The notes beneath the pieces are model-generated. The model saw nothing but the letters and a program-made list of their open reading frames with translations. It made no database searches and was not told the DNA's origin. From Kiritimatiellia bacterium (GTDB lineage Bacteria > Verrucomicrobiota > Kiritimatiellia > PWTM01), in the NCBI GenBank assembly GCA_026417735.1, contig JAOACR010000022.1:1-33089 (forward strand): 33,089 nt of DNA. The letters are read 5' to 3'. A program made the translations under genes and the position numbers. Position 1 is the first letter of the stretch. Each line of letters begins with the position of its first letter. Of the stretch, positions 17,436 to 25,479 are shown in pieces.

Positions 17436-18430
17436 TGCGCGTCGAACGAACGCTCGAAGCGCTCTCCGGTCACGACCGGCCGGTTGCGCTCGCGATCGGC
17501 GTCTTTGACGGTGTTCATGTGGGGCACCGCGCGGTTCTCGCCGCCGCACGGCAGCACGCGCGGACGCCGAACGGTGAAGCATGGGTGCTCACCTTTGACC
17601 CTCATCCGCTGGACGTGCTCCGCCCCGCTGACGCTCCGCCGGCCATCCTCTCGCTTGCCGGCAAGCTGCGTCGGTTCGCCCAGCTCGGCATGGACGGCTG
17701 CGTCGTACATCCGTTCACGCCGGCGTTCGCCGCACTCGACCCGCCGGCGTTTTTCCGCCGTCTCCTGGATTCCCTTCCGCAACTGACCGCAATCGCAGTG
17801 GGTGAGACTTGGCGGTTCGGGCGAGGGGCCGCGGGGGACATTCACACGCTCCGTCAGCTCGCCGAACCCGTCGGCATCACGATCGTCGCGGTGCCGCCGG
17901 TTTGCATGGATGGCCGAATCGTCTCCAGCACGATGATCCGCCAGGCCGTGCAGAGCGGCGACCTGGCACAGGCCGCGCGATGGCTGGGTGAGTGCTTCTC
18001 TTTTGACGGCATCGTCGTTCGCGGCCGCGCGTTCGGCCGCCGAATCGGCGTGCCCACCGCGAATCTCGAGCCACCCCCTCGGCGGGTGTGCCCGCCAGCA
18101 GGGGTCTACGCGGCGTGGGTGCATGCGCGCGGCGCGATCCACCCGGCCGCCGGCTACATCGGCACGCGCCCCACCTTCGGCGAACAGGGCGGTACCGTCA
18201 TCGAGGTCCATCTGCTGGACACGGACCTGGCGCTCTACGGCGAGGCGATCGAAGTGGACTGGGTCTCCCGTATCCGCGACGATCAGGCCTTTCCAGATGC
18301 CGATGCGTTGCGCCGGCAGATCGAGGAGGACATCCGCCAGATCCGGAGGATTCTGGCCCACTCTCCGAAGCCGCCCGCCCGCGATTCATCCTGGCAGGAC
18401 CGCGTTGACAGCGGCACCCCACCTCCATAA
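17435..18430 (+). CDS. ribF: Bifunctional riboflavin kinase / FAD synthetase
   Basis: The product is 331 aa, close to the usual 310. It phosphorylates riboflavin to FMN and adenylates FMN to FAD. The N-terminal nucleotidyltransferase has GVFDGVHVGHRAVL and TFDPHPLDVL. The flavokinase domain has VRGRAFGRRIGVPTANLE and the metal-binding PTAN motif, plus the YIGTRPTFGEQGG segment. The ATG shares its A with the truB TGA stop. The truB-ribF order is common. The last codons and the TAA stop overlap a candidate rplU promoter. Confidence 0.95.
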   Translation: MRVERTLEALSGHDRPVALAIGVFDGVHVGHRAVLAAARQHARTPNGEAWVLTFDPHPLDVLRPADAPPAILSLAGKLRRFAQLGMDGCVVHPFTPAFAALDPPAFFRRLLDSLPQLTAIAVGETWRFGRGAAGDIHTLRQLAEPVGITIVAVPPVCMDGRIVSSTMIRQAVQSGDLAQAARWLGECFSFDGIVVRGRAFGRRIGVPTANLEPPPRRVCPPAGVYAAWVHARGAIHPAAGYIGTRPTFGEQGGTVIEVHLLDTDLALYGEAIEVDWVSRIRDDQAFPDADALRRQIEEDIRQIRRILAHSPKPPARDSSWQDRVDSGTPPP

Positions 18431-18431
18431 T
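18405..18431 (+). promoter_or_regulatory. Candidate sigma-70 promoter for rplU-rpmA-obg
   Basis: TTGACA (18405-18410, six of six) and CATAAT (18426-18431, five of six) are separated by 15 bp. An alternative -10, TAATCT at 18428-18433, would give 17 bp. The TAA stop of ribF (18428-18430) is embedded in the -10. The leader to rplU would be about 45-50 nt. Confidence 0.5.
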
Positions 18432-18487
18432 CTGTGGGATCCCGCGCCGCGGCGATGCGCGGCCGCCACGTGAGGATTGATGTGTCG

Positions 18488-18808
18488 ATGAAACCCTATG
18501 CAGTCATTGAGACCGGCGGCAAACAGTATCTTGTCCGCCCCGACGACCGATTGACGATCGAGCGGCTCGCTGCGGAACCGGGCGAGACGATTGCACTGGC
18601 GCCGGTACTGGCGGTGTCGGACGGCACAACGCTCAAGGTGGGTACTCCGGCGCTGCCCGATGCGACGGTCTCCGCACAGATCCTCGCTCACGGGCGAGCA
18701 CCAAAGGTGATTTCGTACCGGAAAAAGCGCCGAAAGGGCTATCACCGCAAAGTCGGTCATCGGCAGGCGATCACAACGGTGCGGATCGTCGGCATTCCGA
18801 CCGTCTGA
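18488..18808 (+). CDS. rplU: Large ribosomal subunit protein bL21
   Basis: The product is 106 aa. bL21 binds 23S rRNA in the 50S subunit. The family start YAVIETGGKQYLV is followed by LAPVLAVSDG and the RNA-binding KVISYRKKRRKGYHRKVGHRQ segment. ATG at 18488 is taken as the start. A GTG two codons earlier (18482) sits at a better distance (6 nt) from GAGG at 18472-18475, so the true product could be two residues longer. The open frame further upstream (to 18434) is not homologous. rplU-rpmA-obg is the conserved bacterial order. Confidence 0.96.
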   Translation: MKPYAVIETGGKQYLVRPDDRLTIERLAAEPGETIALAPVLAVSDGTTLKVGTPALPDATVSAQILAHGRAPKVISYRKKRRKGYHRKVGHRQAITTVRIVGIPTV

Positions 18809-18823
18809 ACCGGAGGAACAACC

Positions 18824-19081
18824 ATGGCGCACAAGAAGGGACAAGGCACCAGTCGCAACGGCCGCGACAGCCGCGGTCAGCGCCTCGGCGTGAAATGCTT
18901 CGCGGGGCAGACGGTGCGGGCGGGCCACATCCTGGTGCGTCAACGGGGCACTCGGCTGCACCCGGGTCGCAACGTGGGTATGGGACGCGATTTTACGCTG
19001 TTTGCGCTCATCGACGGCGTGGTGGACATGGATTCGCGCTCCCGCCGCGTTCACGTGCTCCCCTCGCCCACTCCCGCCTGA
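18824..19081 (+). CDS. rpmA: Large ribosomal subunit protein bL27
   Basis: The product is 85 aa. bL27 reaches the peptidyl-transferase centre with its N-terminus. It begins [23 protein letters not shown], without the cleavable Firmicutes-type N-terminal extension. The [18 protein letters not shown] block is intact. A strong GGAGGAAC lies before the ATG, 15 bp after rplU. Confidence 0.97.
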   Translation: MAHKKGQGTSRNGRDSRGQRLGVKCFAGQTVRAGHILVRQRGTRLHPGRNVGMGRDFTLFALIDGVVDMDSRSRRVHVLPSPTPA

Positions 19082-19089
19082 GCACACCT

Positions 19090-19107
19090 GTCGGATTCCA
19101 GTCCGAC
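19090..19107 (+). promoter_or_regulatory. Perfect hairpin between rpmA and obg
   Basis: GTCGGA (19090-19095) and TCCGAC (19102-19107) pair around a 6-nt loop, extendable by one U-G pair. No T-tract follows, so it is not a simple terminator. It could stabilise the rplU-rpmA message or lower obg expression relative to the ribosomal proteins. Confidence 0.35.
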
Positions 19108-19127
19108 GCTCAATTGGCGCTGCGGCC

Positions 19128-20171
19128 GTGAAAGCGCCCACGTTCATTGACTGCGTGCAAATTCACGTCCGCGCGGGCCGCGGGGGTGACGGCGTCGCCA
19201 CATTCCGTCGGGAAAAGTACGTGCCGTTTGGCGGTCCCGACGGCGGAGATGGAGGGCGGGGCGGAGACGTCGTCCTGGTCGGCGACGCGTCGCTCGACTC
19301 GCTGCTCCACCTGTACTACCAGCCCCATCATCGCGCGGAAAACGGCATGCCCGGGCGCCGCAAGCAGCAGACCGGCCGCAGCGGCGAAGACTGCATCGTG
19401 CGGGTGCCCTGTGGCACCGAAGTCCGCGACGCCGCCGACCGATCGTGGATCGGTGAAATTCTGCGCGACGGCGAACGGCTCGTGGTCGCGCGCGGCGGGG
19501 CCGGTGGCCTCGGCAATCTGCACTTTGTCACCCCGACGCACCAGGCCCCGAGGGAGTGCACGCCGGGACGCCCCGGCGAGGAACGCAAACTGCTACTGGA
19601 GCTGAAGCTGATCTCCGATGTCGGCCTTGTGGGCTTCCCCAACGCGGGCAAGTCCACCCTCCTCGGAGCGATCAGCCGCGCCCATCCCCGTGTTGCGCCC
19701 TATCCGTTTACCACGCTCCACCCTTGCATCGGTGTGGTTCCACTGGATGAGGAGCGGATGCTCCGGGTTGCCGACATTCCCGGCCTGATCGCGGGAGCCC
19801 ACCGGGGCGTGGGCCTTGGCCATGACTTCCTCCGACACATCGAGCGCACGCGGTTTCTCGTGCTGCTGATTGACATGGCCGGCGTCGACGGCCGCCACCC
19901 CGCGGACGATTTTTTCAGCCTCCGTCGCGAACTGGAGATGTACGGCCGAGGGCTGGACGAGCGACCCTATCTCACTGTCGCAAACAAGATGGATCTGCCC
20001 GATGCCGCACACCATCTTGACGAGTTCATCGCCCGGACCAGCGTCACGCCGCTGCCCATCTCCGCCCACTCCCGTCAGGGCCTCGATGTGCTGATCGGCG
20101 AACTGGCCAGGCGAGTCGCTGAGCTGGACACCGCCGCGTCGGCAAAGTCCGCCGCAGCGCCGCCTCCATGA
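19128..20171 (+). CDS. obgE: Obg-family GTPase
   Basis: The product is 347 aa. Obg/CgtA is an essential 50S-associated GTPase that links ribosome assembly to nutrient status. The glycine-rich Obg fold occupies the first 155 residues (RAGRGGDGVATFRREKYVP, GGPDGGDGGRGGDV). The G domain follows, with GFPNAGKST, the switch region PYPFTTLHP, DIPGLIAGAH, NKMD and a final SAHS. There is no C-terminal OCT domain. The start is GTG at 19128, with no ribosome-binding site that I can see. The stop overlaps a small membrane-protein gene by 4 bp. Confidence 0.94.
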   Translation: MKAPTFIDCVQIHVRAGRGGDGVATFRREKYVPFGGPDGGDGGRGGDVVLVGDASLDSLLHLYYQPHHRAENGMPGRRKQQTGRSGEDCIVRVPCGTEVRDAADRSWIGEILRDGERLVVARGGAGGLGNLHFVTPTHQAPRECTPGRPGEERKLLLELKLISDVGLVGFPNAGKSTLLGAISRAHPRVAPYPFTTLHPCIGVVPLDEERMLRVADIPGLIAGAHRGVGLGHDFLRHIERTRFLVLLIDMAGVDGRHPADDFFSLRRELEMYGRGLDERPYLTVANKMDLPDAAHHLDEFIARTSVTPLPISAHSRQGLDVLIGELARRVAELDTAASAKSAAAPPP

Positions 20172-20347
20172 GAGCCTGGCTGTTTTGGGCCGGGATTCTG
20201 TTAGGAGCCGACGCGCTGGTGGGTCTGCTCGCGCAGCGGTGGTGGGCGTCACGCTTGCCCGGACTTCCGATCGCATTCATCGCGACCGTCGAAGCGGTGC
20301 TCGCGATCGCTCTCCTGGCCGCCTATCTTGCGCTGAGCCCGTCCTGA
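20168..20347 (+). CDS. Small two-helix membrane protein coupled to obg
   Basis: This ORF of 59 codons begins at the ATG that overlaps the obg TGA (ATGA) and ends at TGA 20345-20347. Two hydrophobic segments are predicted by eye: residues about 4-22 (WLFWAGILLGADALVGLLA) and about 33-56 (a run ending VLAIALLAAYLALS). They are joined by a short basic loop with QRWWASR. No cysteine or known motif is present, and I do not recognise the family. The exact overlap with obg, the same strand and the hydrophobic pattern argue for a real gene translated by coupling. It could be a small inner-membrane protein of unknown role; convergent genes follow it. Confidence 0.6.
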   Translation: MRAWLFWAGILLGADALVGLLAQRWWASRLPGLPIAFIATVEAVLAIALLAAYLALSPS

Positions 20348-20420
20348 TCGTCGTCGCGCCGTCAATGCCGCCACGGTTCCACGAGCGATCCCCAAGCGGT
20401 CGGCCCACTGCGCACGCGCA

Positions 20421-21167
20421 TTACTGCGACTGCCTCTGCCGCAGATACGCCTCCAGCTCCCGCCAACCCTCCGGCCTGCCGATCTCGTAGAATCGGGTCG
20501 GCGCAGGCCAGGCGGCAAGCTCACCTGCGCTCACCAGGTCTGTGAGCACCGACGCAAGGTCCAGCGGCATAGAGGCACTCGCATACCGGCTGATCACCTC
20601 GCGCCGCATCGCCAGCAGCCCCCAATCAATCCAGTCGGCCTCGCCGGGTGCCGCGGACTTGGAGTAAAAAACCACCCGCCCTCCCTCGACCCGCGCGTTG
20701 CTGGCGTCCCACCGGCCCGCGTTGCGGTACACCGCCATCATCGCTGGCGCGCCGCTCTGCTGAAACGCACGCGCCATCGGCCGGTAGTCCGCCGGCAGAT
20801 ACGAATCGCCATACATCACAAAGCACCACTCGCGCAGCAGCGGGAGCGCATTCACGAGCGCCCCGCCGGTGCCCCGCAGCGCGTCCGCCGGCTCGCGCGA
20901 ATACCGCGCCCGGATCCCCCAGCGCGCCCCGTCACCCACGTGCGCGGCGATCATCTCCGCACCGACGCCGACACACAACACCACATCAGACACGCCGCTG
21001 GCGGCAAGCAGCTCCAGCTGGTGCTCAATGAATGGCCGCCCGGCCACCGGCAACAGGGATTTCGGCCGATCGCCAGCGAGGGCGCGGATCCGCGTACCAA
21101 GACCTCCGCACAAAATCGCCGCCTGAAGTGGCAGCTCGCGGTCACTCCGGGGACTGGTCGAAGTCAT
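20421..21167 (-). CDS. Sugar-phosphate nucleotidyltransferase (HddC-like)
   Basis: The product is 248 aa. It has the pyrophosphorylase-type Rossmann fold with LCGGLGTRIRAL (residues about 19-30), RPKSLLPVAGRPFIEHQ and a metal-binding VMYGDSYLP motif. The NAGRWDASN and WIDWGLLAM segments resemble D-glycero-alpha-D-manno-heptose-1-phosphate guanylyltransferases and their relatives. The neighbouring heptose kinase supports heptose-1-phosphate as substrate. GTP as the nucleotide donor is inferred from HddC and not shown by the sequence. ATG at 21167 overlaps the kinase gene by 26 bp; the upstream open frame is non-homologous. It is the last gene of the minus-strand cluster. Confidence 0.82.
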   Translation of the reverse strand: MTSTSPRSDRELPLQAAILCGGLGTRIRALAGDRPKSLLPVAGRPFIEHQLELLAASGVSDVVLCVGVGAEMIAAHVGDGARWGIRARYSREPADALRGTGGALVNALPLLREWCFVMYGDSYLPADYRPMARAFQQSGAPAMMAVYRNAGRWDASNARVEGGRVVFYSKSAAPGEADWIDWGLLAMRREVISRYASASMPLDLASVLTDLVSAGELAAWPAPTRFYEIGRPEGWRELEAYLRQRQSQ

Positions 21168-22179
21168 CCGATTCGGCAAACTCGGCCACCACGCGGGCAC
21201 CGTGCCGGCAGGGGACCCAGCTGACCCGCGGCATGCCGTGCCCCGCCATGAACGCGTCGAGTTCTCGCCCCCGCTCCGGACAGTACAAGAGAAGAAACCC
21301 CCCCCCACCCGCGCCGATGATCTTGCCCCCCAGCACGCCGTGCTGCCGCTTCACCACCTCGTACAGTTCATCCACCGCGCCGAGGCTGACCGCTGGGGAC
21401 AGCCGTCGCTTGCACGCCCAGTGCGCGTCCATCAGCCTTCCAAACCGGTCCAAATCGCGGTCCAGGAACGCCCGGTGGATTTGCCGCCCGATTTCTCGGA
21501 TCTCGATCAGCGACTCCACCACCCGCGCGTGGTCCGGCCGCTCCGTGCTGCGTGCAGCCTCGTCCTGATTTTTCAACACCGCGGTCGCCGACCGCTGAAT
21601 CCCCGTGTAGTACATCCGCGCCTTGTGCGCCAGTTCGAGCGCAAGCGTCGAATCCACTGGCACTGCGCCGACCGTGACCGTCCCGTCGCGCGAAATATCG
21701 AGCGTGCGAAACCCCCCGAACGCGGCGATGTACTGATCCTGTTTGCCCACCGGCTCCTTCAGAATCTCCATTTCGATGCGGCACGCCTCCTCCGCGACCT
21801 CCGCCGGCGGCGCCGGTGTGCGTCGCCACGCGCGCAGCGCGGTGAGCAGGCCGACCAGATAGGCGCCGGACGAGCCCAACCCCGTGCGCGCGGGCAAGTC
21901 GGCGAGACTGGCCAGTTCGATGTATTCCCGCACGCCGTACAGGCGCAGCGCTTCGCGTGCCAGCGGATGCCGGATCTCGTCCACCGAGCTCACCACCTCC
22001 ACCTGCGAGTACCGGATCATCGTCTTCCGCTCCGTCACCGGCAGCCGATGCAGAAAGATGTACATGAACTTGTCAATCGCCATCGTGAACACAAAGCCGC
22101 CATGCTCGCGGTAGAACGAGGGTAAATCGGTGCCGCCACCGCCCAGCGTGATGCGGAAAGGGGTCTGTGTGATGATCAT
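21142..22179 (-). CDS. hddA: D-glycero-alpha-D-manno-heptose-7-phosphate kinase (GHMP family)
   Basis: The product is 345 aa. The GHMP fold is clear: TPFRITLGGGGTDLPSF at the N-terminus, the phosphate-binding RTGLGSSGAYLVGLL (around 99-113), KQDQYIAAFGG, and a C-terminal glycine motif GGKIIGAGGGGFLLLY. The GGGGTDLP start is typical of HddA rather than of galactokinase or mevalonate kinase. It would phosphorylate C1 of D-glycero-D-manno-heptose-7-phosphate with alpha configuration. GGAG lies 7 bp before the ATG. It follows the transaldolase gene by 30 bp. Confidence 0.85.
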   Translation of the reverse strand: MIITQTPFRITLGGGGTDLPSFYREHGGFVFTMAIDKFMYIFLHRLPVTERKTMIRYSQVEVVSSVDEIRHPLAREALRLYGVREYIELASLADLPARTGLGSSGAYLVGLLTALRAWRRTPAPPAEVAEEACRIEMEILKEPVGKQDQYIAAFGGFRTLDISRDGTVTVGAVPVDSTLALELAHKARMYYTGIQRSATAVLKNQDEAARSTERPDHARVVESLIEIREIGRQIHRAFLDRDLDRFGRLMDAHWACKRRLSPAVSLGAVDELYEVVKRQHGVLGGKIIGAGGGGFLLLYCPERGRELDAFMAGHGMPRVSWVPCRHGARVVAEFAESDDFDQSPE

Positions 22180-22209
22180 GTGAGCTCTCCGTCTCCGGCA
22201 CGCATTCGA

Positions 22210-22941
22210 TCAGATCTGAAATCCACTGTTCAGTGCGTCGCGGCGGAACATCCGCACGGTATCCAGCGAGTACTCCGTCAGATCCCGCCCGAAATTTTCC
22301 GCCTTCGCGAGCAGGTCCGGCGTGCAGGTGATGATCGGGCAGCCAATCTGTTCCGCCTGTAAAATGTTCAGCGCCTCGCGCGGGCTAGCCCACAACAACT
22401 CCGCGCGCGGCAGGGGCCGCAGAATCTCGAGCGCCTCGCGCATGATCGGCACCGGGTCACGGCCGGTATCCGCGATCCGCCCCGCAAAGACCGACACAAA
22501 CGCCGGGCACGCCGGGTCCAATGCCGCCGCGACCGCACGGACCTGATCGAGCGTGAGCATCGCGGTGATGTTCAACGGTATGCGCTCGCGCGACAACCGG
22601 GCAATCAGCGGACAGGACGATTCGCCCCGGGTGTTCGTGATCGGAATCTTTACATGCACGTTCGGGCCCAGTGATCGCAGCACGCGCGCCTGGCGCTCCA
22701 TTTCGTCAAACTCGTCGGAAAAAACCTCAAACGAAACGGGCATGTCCGGCACGATGCGCAGCAGCTCCCGGGCGAAGAGCAGATAGTTGGTCACGCCCGC
22801 CCGCGCCATCAGCGTCGGGTTCGTCGTGAATCCCTTCACGATGCCCCTCGCACGAGCGGCTTGGATCGAATCGAGGTCGGCGCCGTCGCAGAAAATGCGG
22901 ATTTTGAGTTCCTCCAGTCGGGGCACGCGATCGGGCATCAT
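22210..22941 (-). CDS. Transaldolase-family protein (short TalC/FSA-like type)
   Basis: The product is 243 aa, the length of short transaldolases and fructose-6-phosphate aldolases. It has FCDGADLDSI near the start, KGFTTNPTLM, the Schiff-base Lys98 in VHVKIPITNT, NITAMLTLDQ and FVSVFAGRIADTG. Members of this class interconvert F6P/E4P and S7P/GAP or cleave F6P. It lies between the phosphoheptose-isomerase-like gene and the heptose kinase, so a role in feeding sedoheptulose-7-phosphate to the heptose pathway is an attractive inference. The first of two ATG codons (22941) overlaps the upstream stop as ATGA; the frame open further upstream is a shadow of the SIS gene. Confidence 0.85.
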   Translation of the reverse strand: MMPDRVPRLEELKIRIFCDGADLDSIQAARARGIVKGFTTNPTLMARAGVTNYLLFARELLRIVPDMPVSFEVFSDEFDEMERQARVLRSLGPNVHVKIPITNTRGESSCPLIARLSRERIPLNITAMLTLDQVRAVAAALDPACPAFVSVFAGRIADTGRDPVPIMREALEILRPLPRAELLWASPREALNILQAEQIGCPIITCTPDLLAKAENFGRDLTEYSLDTVRMFRRDALNSGFQI

Positions 22942-23576
22942 CGCGGAGACTCCTGCGGCGCCGCGGCGCCGCCGCGATCTAGATGCTCCCAGTGCGTCGG
23001 CATTACCTTTAGCCGCGGATGCGAGACCAACAAATGCGCGACGACCGACTGAAATGCCTCCGTGTGCGGCGTAATCGCTTCCGGGTTTACCACCGGGATG
23101 ACCACGCACGCGTCCGCCGCACGCGCGGTAAATCCGCCGTCCCGACCGACCACACCCAGCACCGTCGCGCCGACGCGCCTCGCCTCGCGGATCGCCTGGA
23201 CCAAGTTGGGGCTGACGTTGCGCGCCTCGTCCCCTCCGCCGACCGAAAACACCAGCACGCCGTCCAGCGGACCCAAGCGGCTGCCGCGCAGCCACGCGGC
23301 GAGCGAACTCGCCCACCCCTCGTCATTGATCCTCGCGGTGAGCTCGGAAACGTTGTCCGTCGGCGCGTACGCCTCGAATCCACAAAGCTTCCGAAAGTCA
23401 TTCACCGCGTGGCTCGCGTTCGCGGCGCCCCCGCCGACCCCCAGCACGAAGAGCCGCCCCCCCCGCTCGCGGACCTCGGCGAGACGCTCCACCACTGCTG
23501 CGATCGCCACCGGGTCCAGGCGGCGCGCAATCTCCATCGTCTCCTCCAAATACCGCTCAACAAAGGGATCTTTCAT
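22938..23576 (-). CDS. SIS-domain phosphosugar isomerase, phosphoheptose isomerase (GmhA)-like
   Basis: The product is 212 aa. One SIS domain is seen, with the phosphosugar-binding loop GVGGGAANASH (residues 46-56) and LVFSVGGGDEARNVSPNL. A GmhA-type ITPHTEAFQSVVAHLLVS motif lies near the C-terminus. GmhA turns sedoheptulose-7-phosphate into D-glycero-D-manno-heptose-7-phosphate, the substrate of the kinase two genes downstream. The tail after about residue 190 is longer than in E. coli GmhA (about 192 aa). The ATG overlaps the Gfo/Idh stop by 4 bp. Confidence 0.83.
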   Translation of the reverse strand: MKDPFVERYLEETMEIARRLDPVAIAAVVERLAEVRERGGRLFVLGVGGGAANASHAVNDFRKLCGFEAYAPTDNVSELTARINDEGWASSLAAWLRGSRLGPLDGVLVFSVGGGDEARNVSPNLVQAIREARRVGATVLGVVGRDGGFTARAADACVVIPVVNPEAITPHTEAFQSVVAHLLVSHPRLKVMPTHWEHLDRGGAAAPQESPR

Positions 23577-24568
23577 GCGCCCCCTCCGCGATACACCGTC
23601 TCCACCACAGCCAGCACAGCACGCGCATCCTCGACGCCGCAGGCGGGGGTCCGACCCAGCCGGATATCCTCTGCAAATTCAGCCCATTCGATTGCCCACG
23701 AATCGTCCGGGCCCGGAAACTCCCAGATGGTCGTCTCCGGGGGTCCCATCTCCGGTTTCATCCGGTAGTACGCGAGCCGCTCAACCCCGTAGCTGCCACC
23801 CAACCCTTCGATGTGGAGTTTCGCGCTGCGCCCGTAAATCTCGAGCGAGAACAGATTTTTCCACTCAGAGCAGCTCGCGTGCAGGAACGCGACCTGACCG
23901 CCCGCGGTGCGCAGCGTGAGAAACGCATTGTCGTCCACCGGCATCGCCCAGTACAACGTGGTCGCCAAGCCGCGCACGTCCGTAAAGTCGCCCAAGAACC
24001 AGCGCGCCAAATCTATCAGATGCACCCCCTGATCAATCAGCTCGCCACCCCCTGATCGGATGGGGTCCGCCCGCCATTCTCGCTCGTAGCCCGGACGGCC
24101 CCCGTGGCCGTATCGCCCCCGCACCATCATCATCGGCCCCAGCGCGCCTTGCTCAAAGAGCTCTCGCGCGCGACGCACCGCCGGGTGGTAGCGGTGATTG
24201 AACCCGACATGCACGAGGCACTTCGATGCGGCCGCCGCTCGCTGAATCATTTCGACCTCCGCGACCGTCCGGCCCGCCGGCTTCTCCACCAGCACGTGTT
24301 TTCCCGCCAAGAGCGCGGCCACCGCCGTCGTCGCCAGCGCGTCATGAGTGGTCGCCACAATCACCACGTCCACGTCCGCCCGTGCAACCAGCTCAGCGGC
24401 GTCACGGCAGACCGCCGCCCCCGCCGGCGCCGCCAGCGCCGCGGCCCGAGCCGGGTCGAGGTCGGTACATGCGACCAGCCGGTGCGCCCCAAGGGCGGCC
24501 GCGCGTTTGCGTCCGATCAGCCCGCAGCCCACGATGCCCACCTGCAGTGGTGTCGCGGAAGTGCTCAT
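23573..24568 (-). CDS. Gfo/Idh/MocA-family NAD(P)-dependent oxidoreductase
   Basis: The product is 331 aa. The N-terminal Rossmann fold has VGIVGCGLIGRKRAAAL, then VIVATTHDALA and the family EKPAGRT motif with the catalytic-site Lys. The C-terminal substrate domain has GGGELIDQGVHLIDLARWFLG, typical of the family. It would oxidise or reduce a sugar, probably a nucleotide-linked one given its neighbours. The specific sugar cannot be inferred. ATG at 24568 is chosen because it overlaps the SDR stop (ATGA); the upstream TTG at 24610 adds residues without homology. Confidence 0.88.
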   Translation of the reverse strand: MSTSATPLQVGIVGCGLIGRKRAAALGAHRLVACTDLDPARAAALAAPAGAAVCRDAAELVARADVDVVIVATTHDALATTAVAALLAGKHVLVEKPAGRTVAEVEMIQRAAAASKCLVHVGFNHRYHPAVRRARELFEQGALGPMMMVRGRYGHGGRPGYEREWRADPIRSGGGELIDQGVHLIDLARWFLGDFTDVRGLATTLYWAMPVDDNAFLTLRTAGGQVAFLHASCSEWKNLFSLEIYGRSAKLHIEGLGGSYGVERLAYYRMKPEMGPPETTIWEFPGPDDSWAIEWAEFAEDIRLGRTPACGVEDARAVLAVVETVYRGGGA

Positions 24569-25479
24569 CTCGCCGGTGGCTCCGCCGCGGAGTCTACCGG
24601 ATCGCCCCAATCCAGACCACGATCCCGCGGAGTGATCCGACGCAGCGTGTAGACATCCGTGGCCGCCAGCTCCGCCGCAACGTCACCCAGCCGAGACCAC
24701 GGATCCCACACCGCGCTGATCAGCCGGCCCGTAATCCCCACGGCCGCATCCGACGCCATCCAAAGCGCGCAGCTTGCGGCACGATCGAGCGCCGCCGCGT
24801 CCGGCTGCTCGAGCGCTCGACGCGCGATCGCTACCTCCCGCTCACCCGCCGCAGCCTCGCCGGCCGCCGACACCTCGCGCAACATGTCGGTCGGCAGCAC
24901 ACCCGGCGCAAGCGCAAGCACGCGAATGCGCCGCGGCCGCAGTTCATCCGCGAGGCACTCGGTCAGTCGCACCAGTGCGGTCTTCGCCACCGCATACGCG
25001 GAAAAGTTCGGGCGCGGCGCGGTCGCCCCACCACCGCCCACGTTGATGATCACGCCCCCGTCCGACATTCGCGGCAGCAGCTCCACGATCAGCCGAACTG
25101 GTGCCAACAGGTTCACCTGAATCGTCTGAACCCACGCCTCCCATCGGTTGCCGATCTGCTCGAGCGGTCCAATCGGACCTTGTACCCCCGCGTTGTTCAC
25201 CAGCACGTCCAGCGGCCCGCCCAGCGCCCCCGCCGCCGCGGCCACCTCCTCGGCGACGGTCCCCAGGTCGGGTACCGCAAGGTCGGCGACCACCGGCAGC
25301 GCCATCTGTTCCTCGCGGGCTGGCAGCGATGCGACGAAGCGGCGCAGCGCCGGCTCCCGCCGCGCAAGCAACACCAACGAGGCGCCCGCTTCCCAGAACC
25401 TGCGCGCGATCGCCGCACCGAGACCGCGACTGGCCCCGGTGATCAGTGCCCGGCGGCCCGCGAGCAGCCGCGCACTCAT
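24565..25479 (-). CDS. Short-chain dehydrogenase/reductase
   Basis: The product is 304 aa. It has the NAD(P)-binding TGASRGLG (14-21), the NNAG structural motif near 95 and the YAVAK active-site motif (Tyr162, Lys166). The position 13 residues before Tyr, normally the catalytic Ser, is Gly149 within a run of four glycines (148-151), and no Ser replaces it nearby. A C-terminal extension of about 70 residues ends with TPRDRGLDWGDP. Its substrate is unknown; the context suggests a sugar or nucleotide sugar. The ATG overlaps the epimerase stop by 4 bp. Confidence 0.87.
   Translation of the reverse strand: MSARLLAGRRALITGASRGLGAAIARRFWEAGASLVLLARREPALRRFVASLPAREEQMALPVVADLAVPDLGTVAEEVAAAAGALGGPLDVLVNNAGVQGPIGPLEQIGNRWEAWVQTIQVNLLAPVRLIVELLPRMSDGGVIINVGGGGATAPRPNFSAYAVAKTALVRLTECLADELRPRRIRVLALAPGVLPTDMLREVSAAGEAAAGEREVAIARRALEQPDAAALDRAASCALWMASDAAVGITGRLISAVWDPWSRLGDVAAELAATDVYTLRRITPRDRGLDWGDPVDSAAEPPAR

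Noticed and set aside
17294-18361. 355-codon open frame antisense to truB and ribF
   Set aside because: Shadow of two well-supported genes in the opposite strand.
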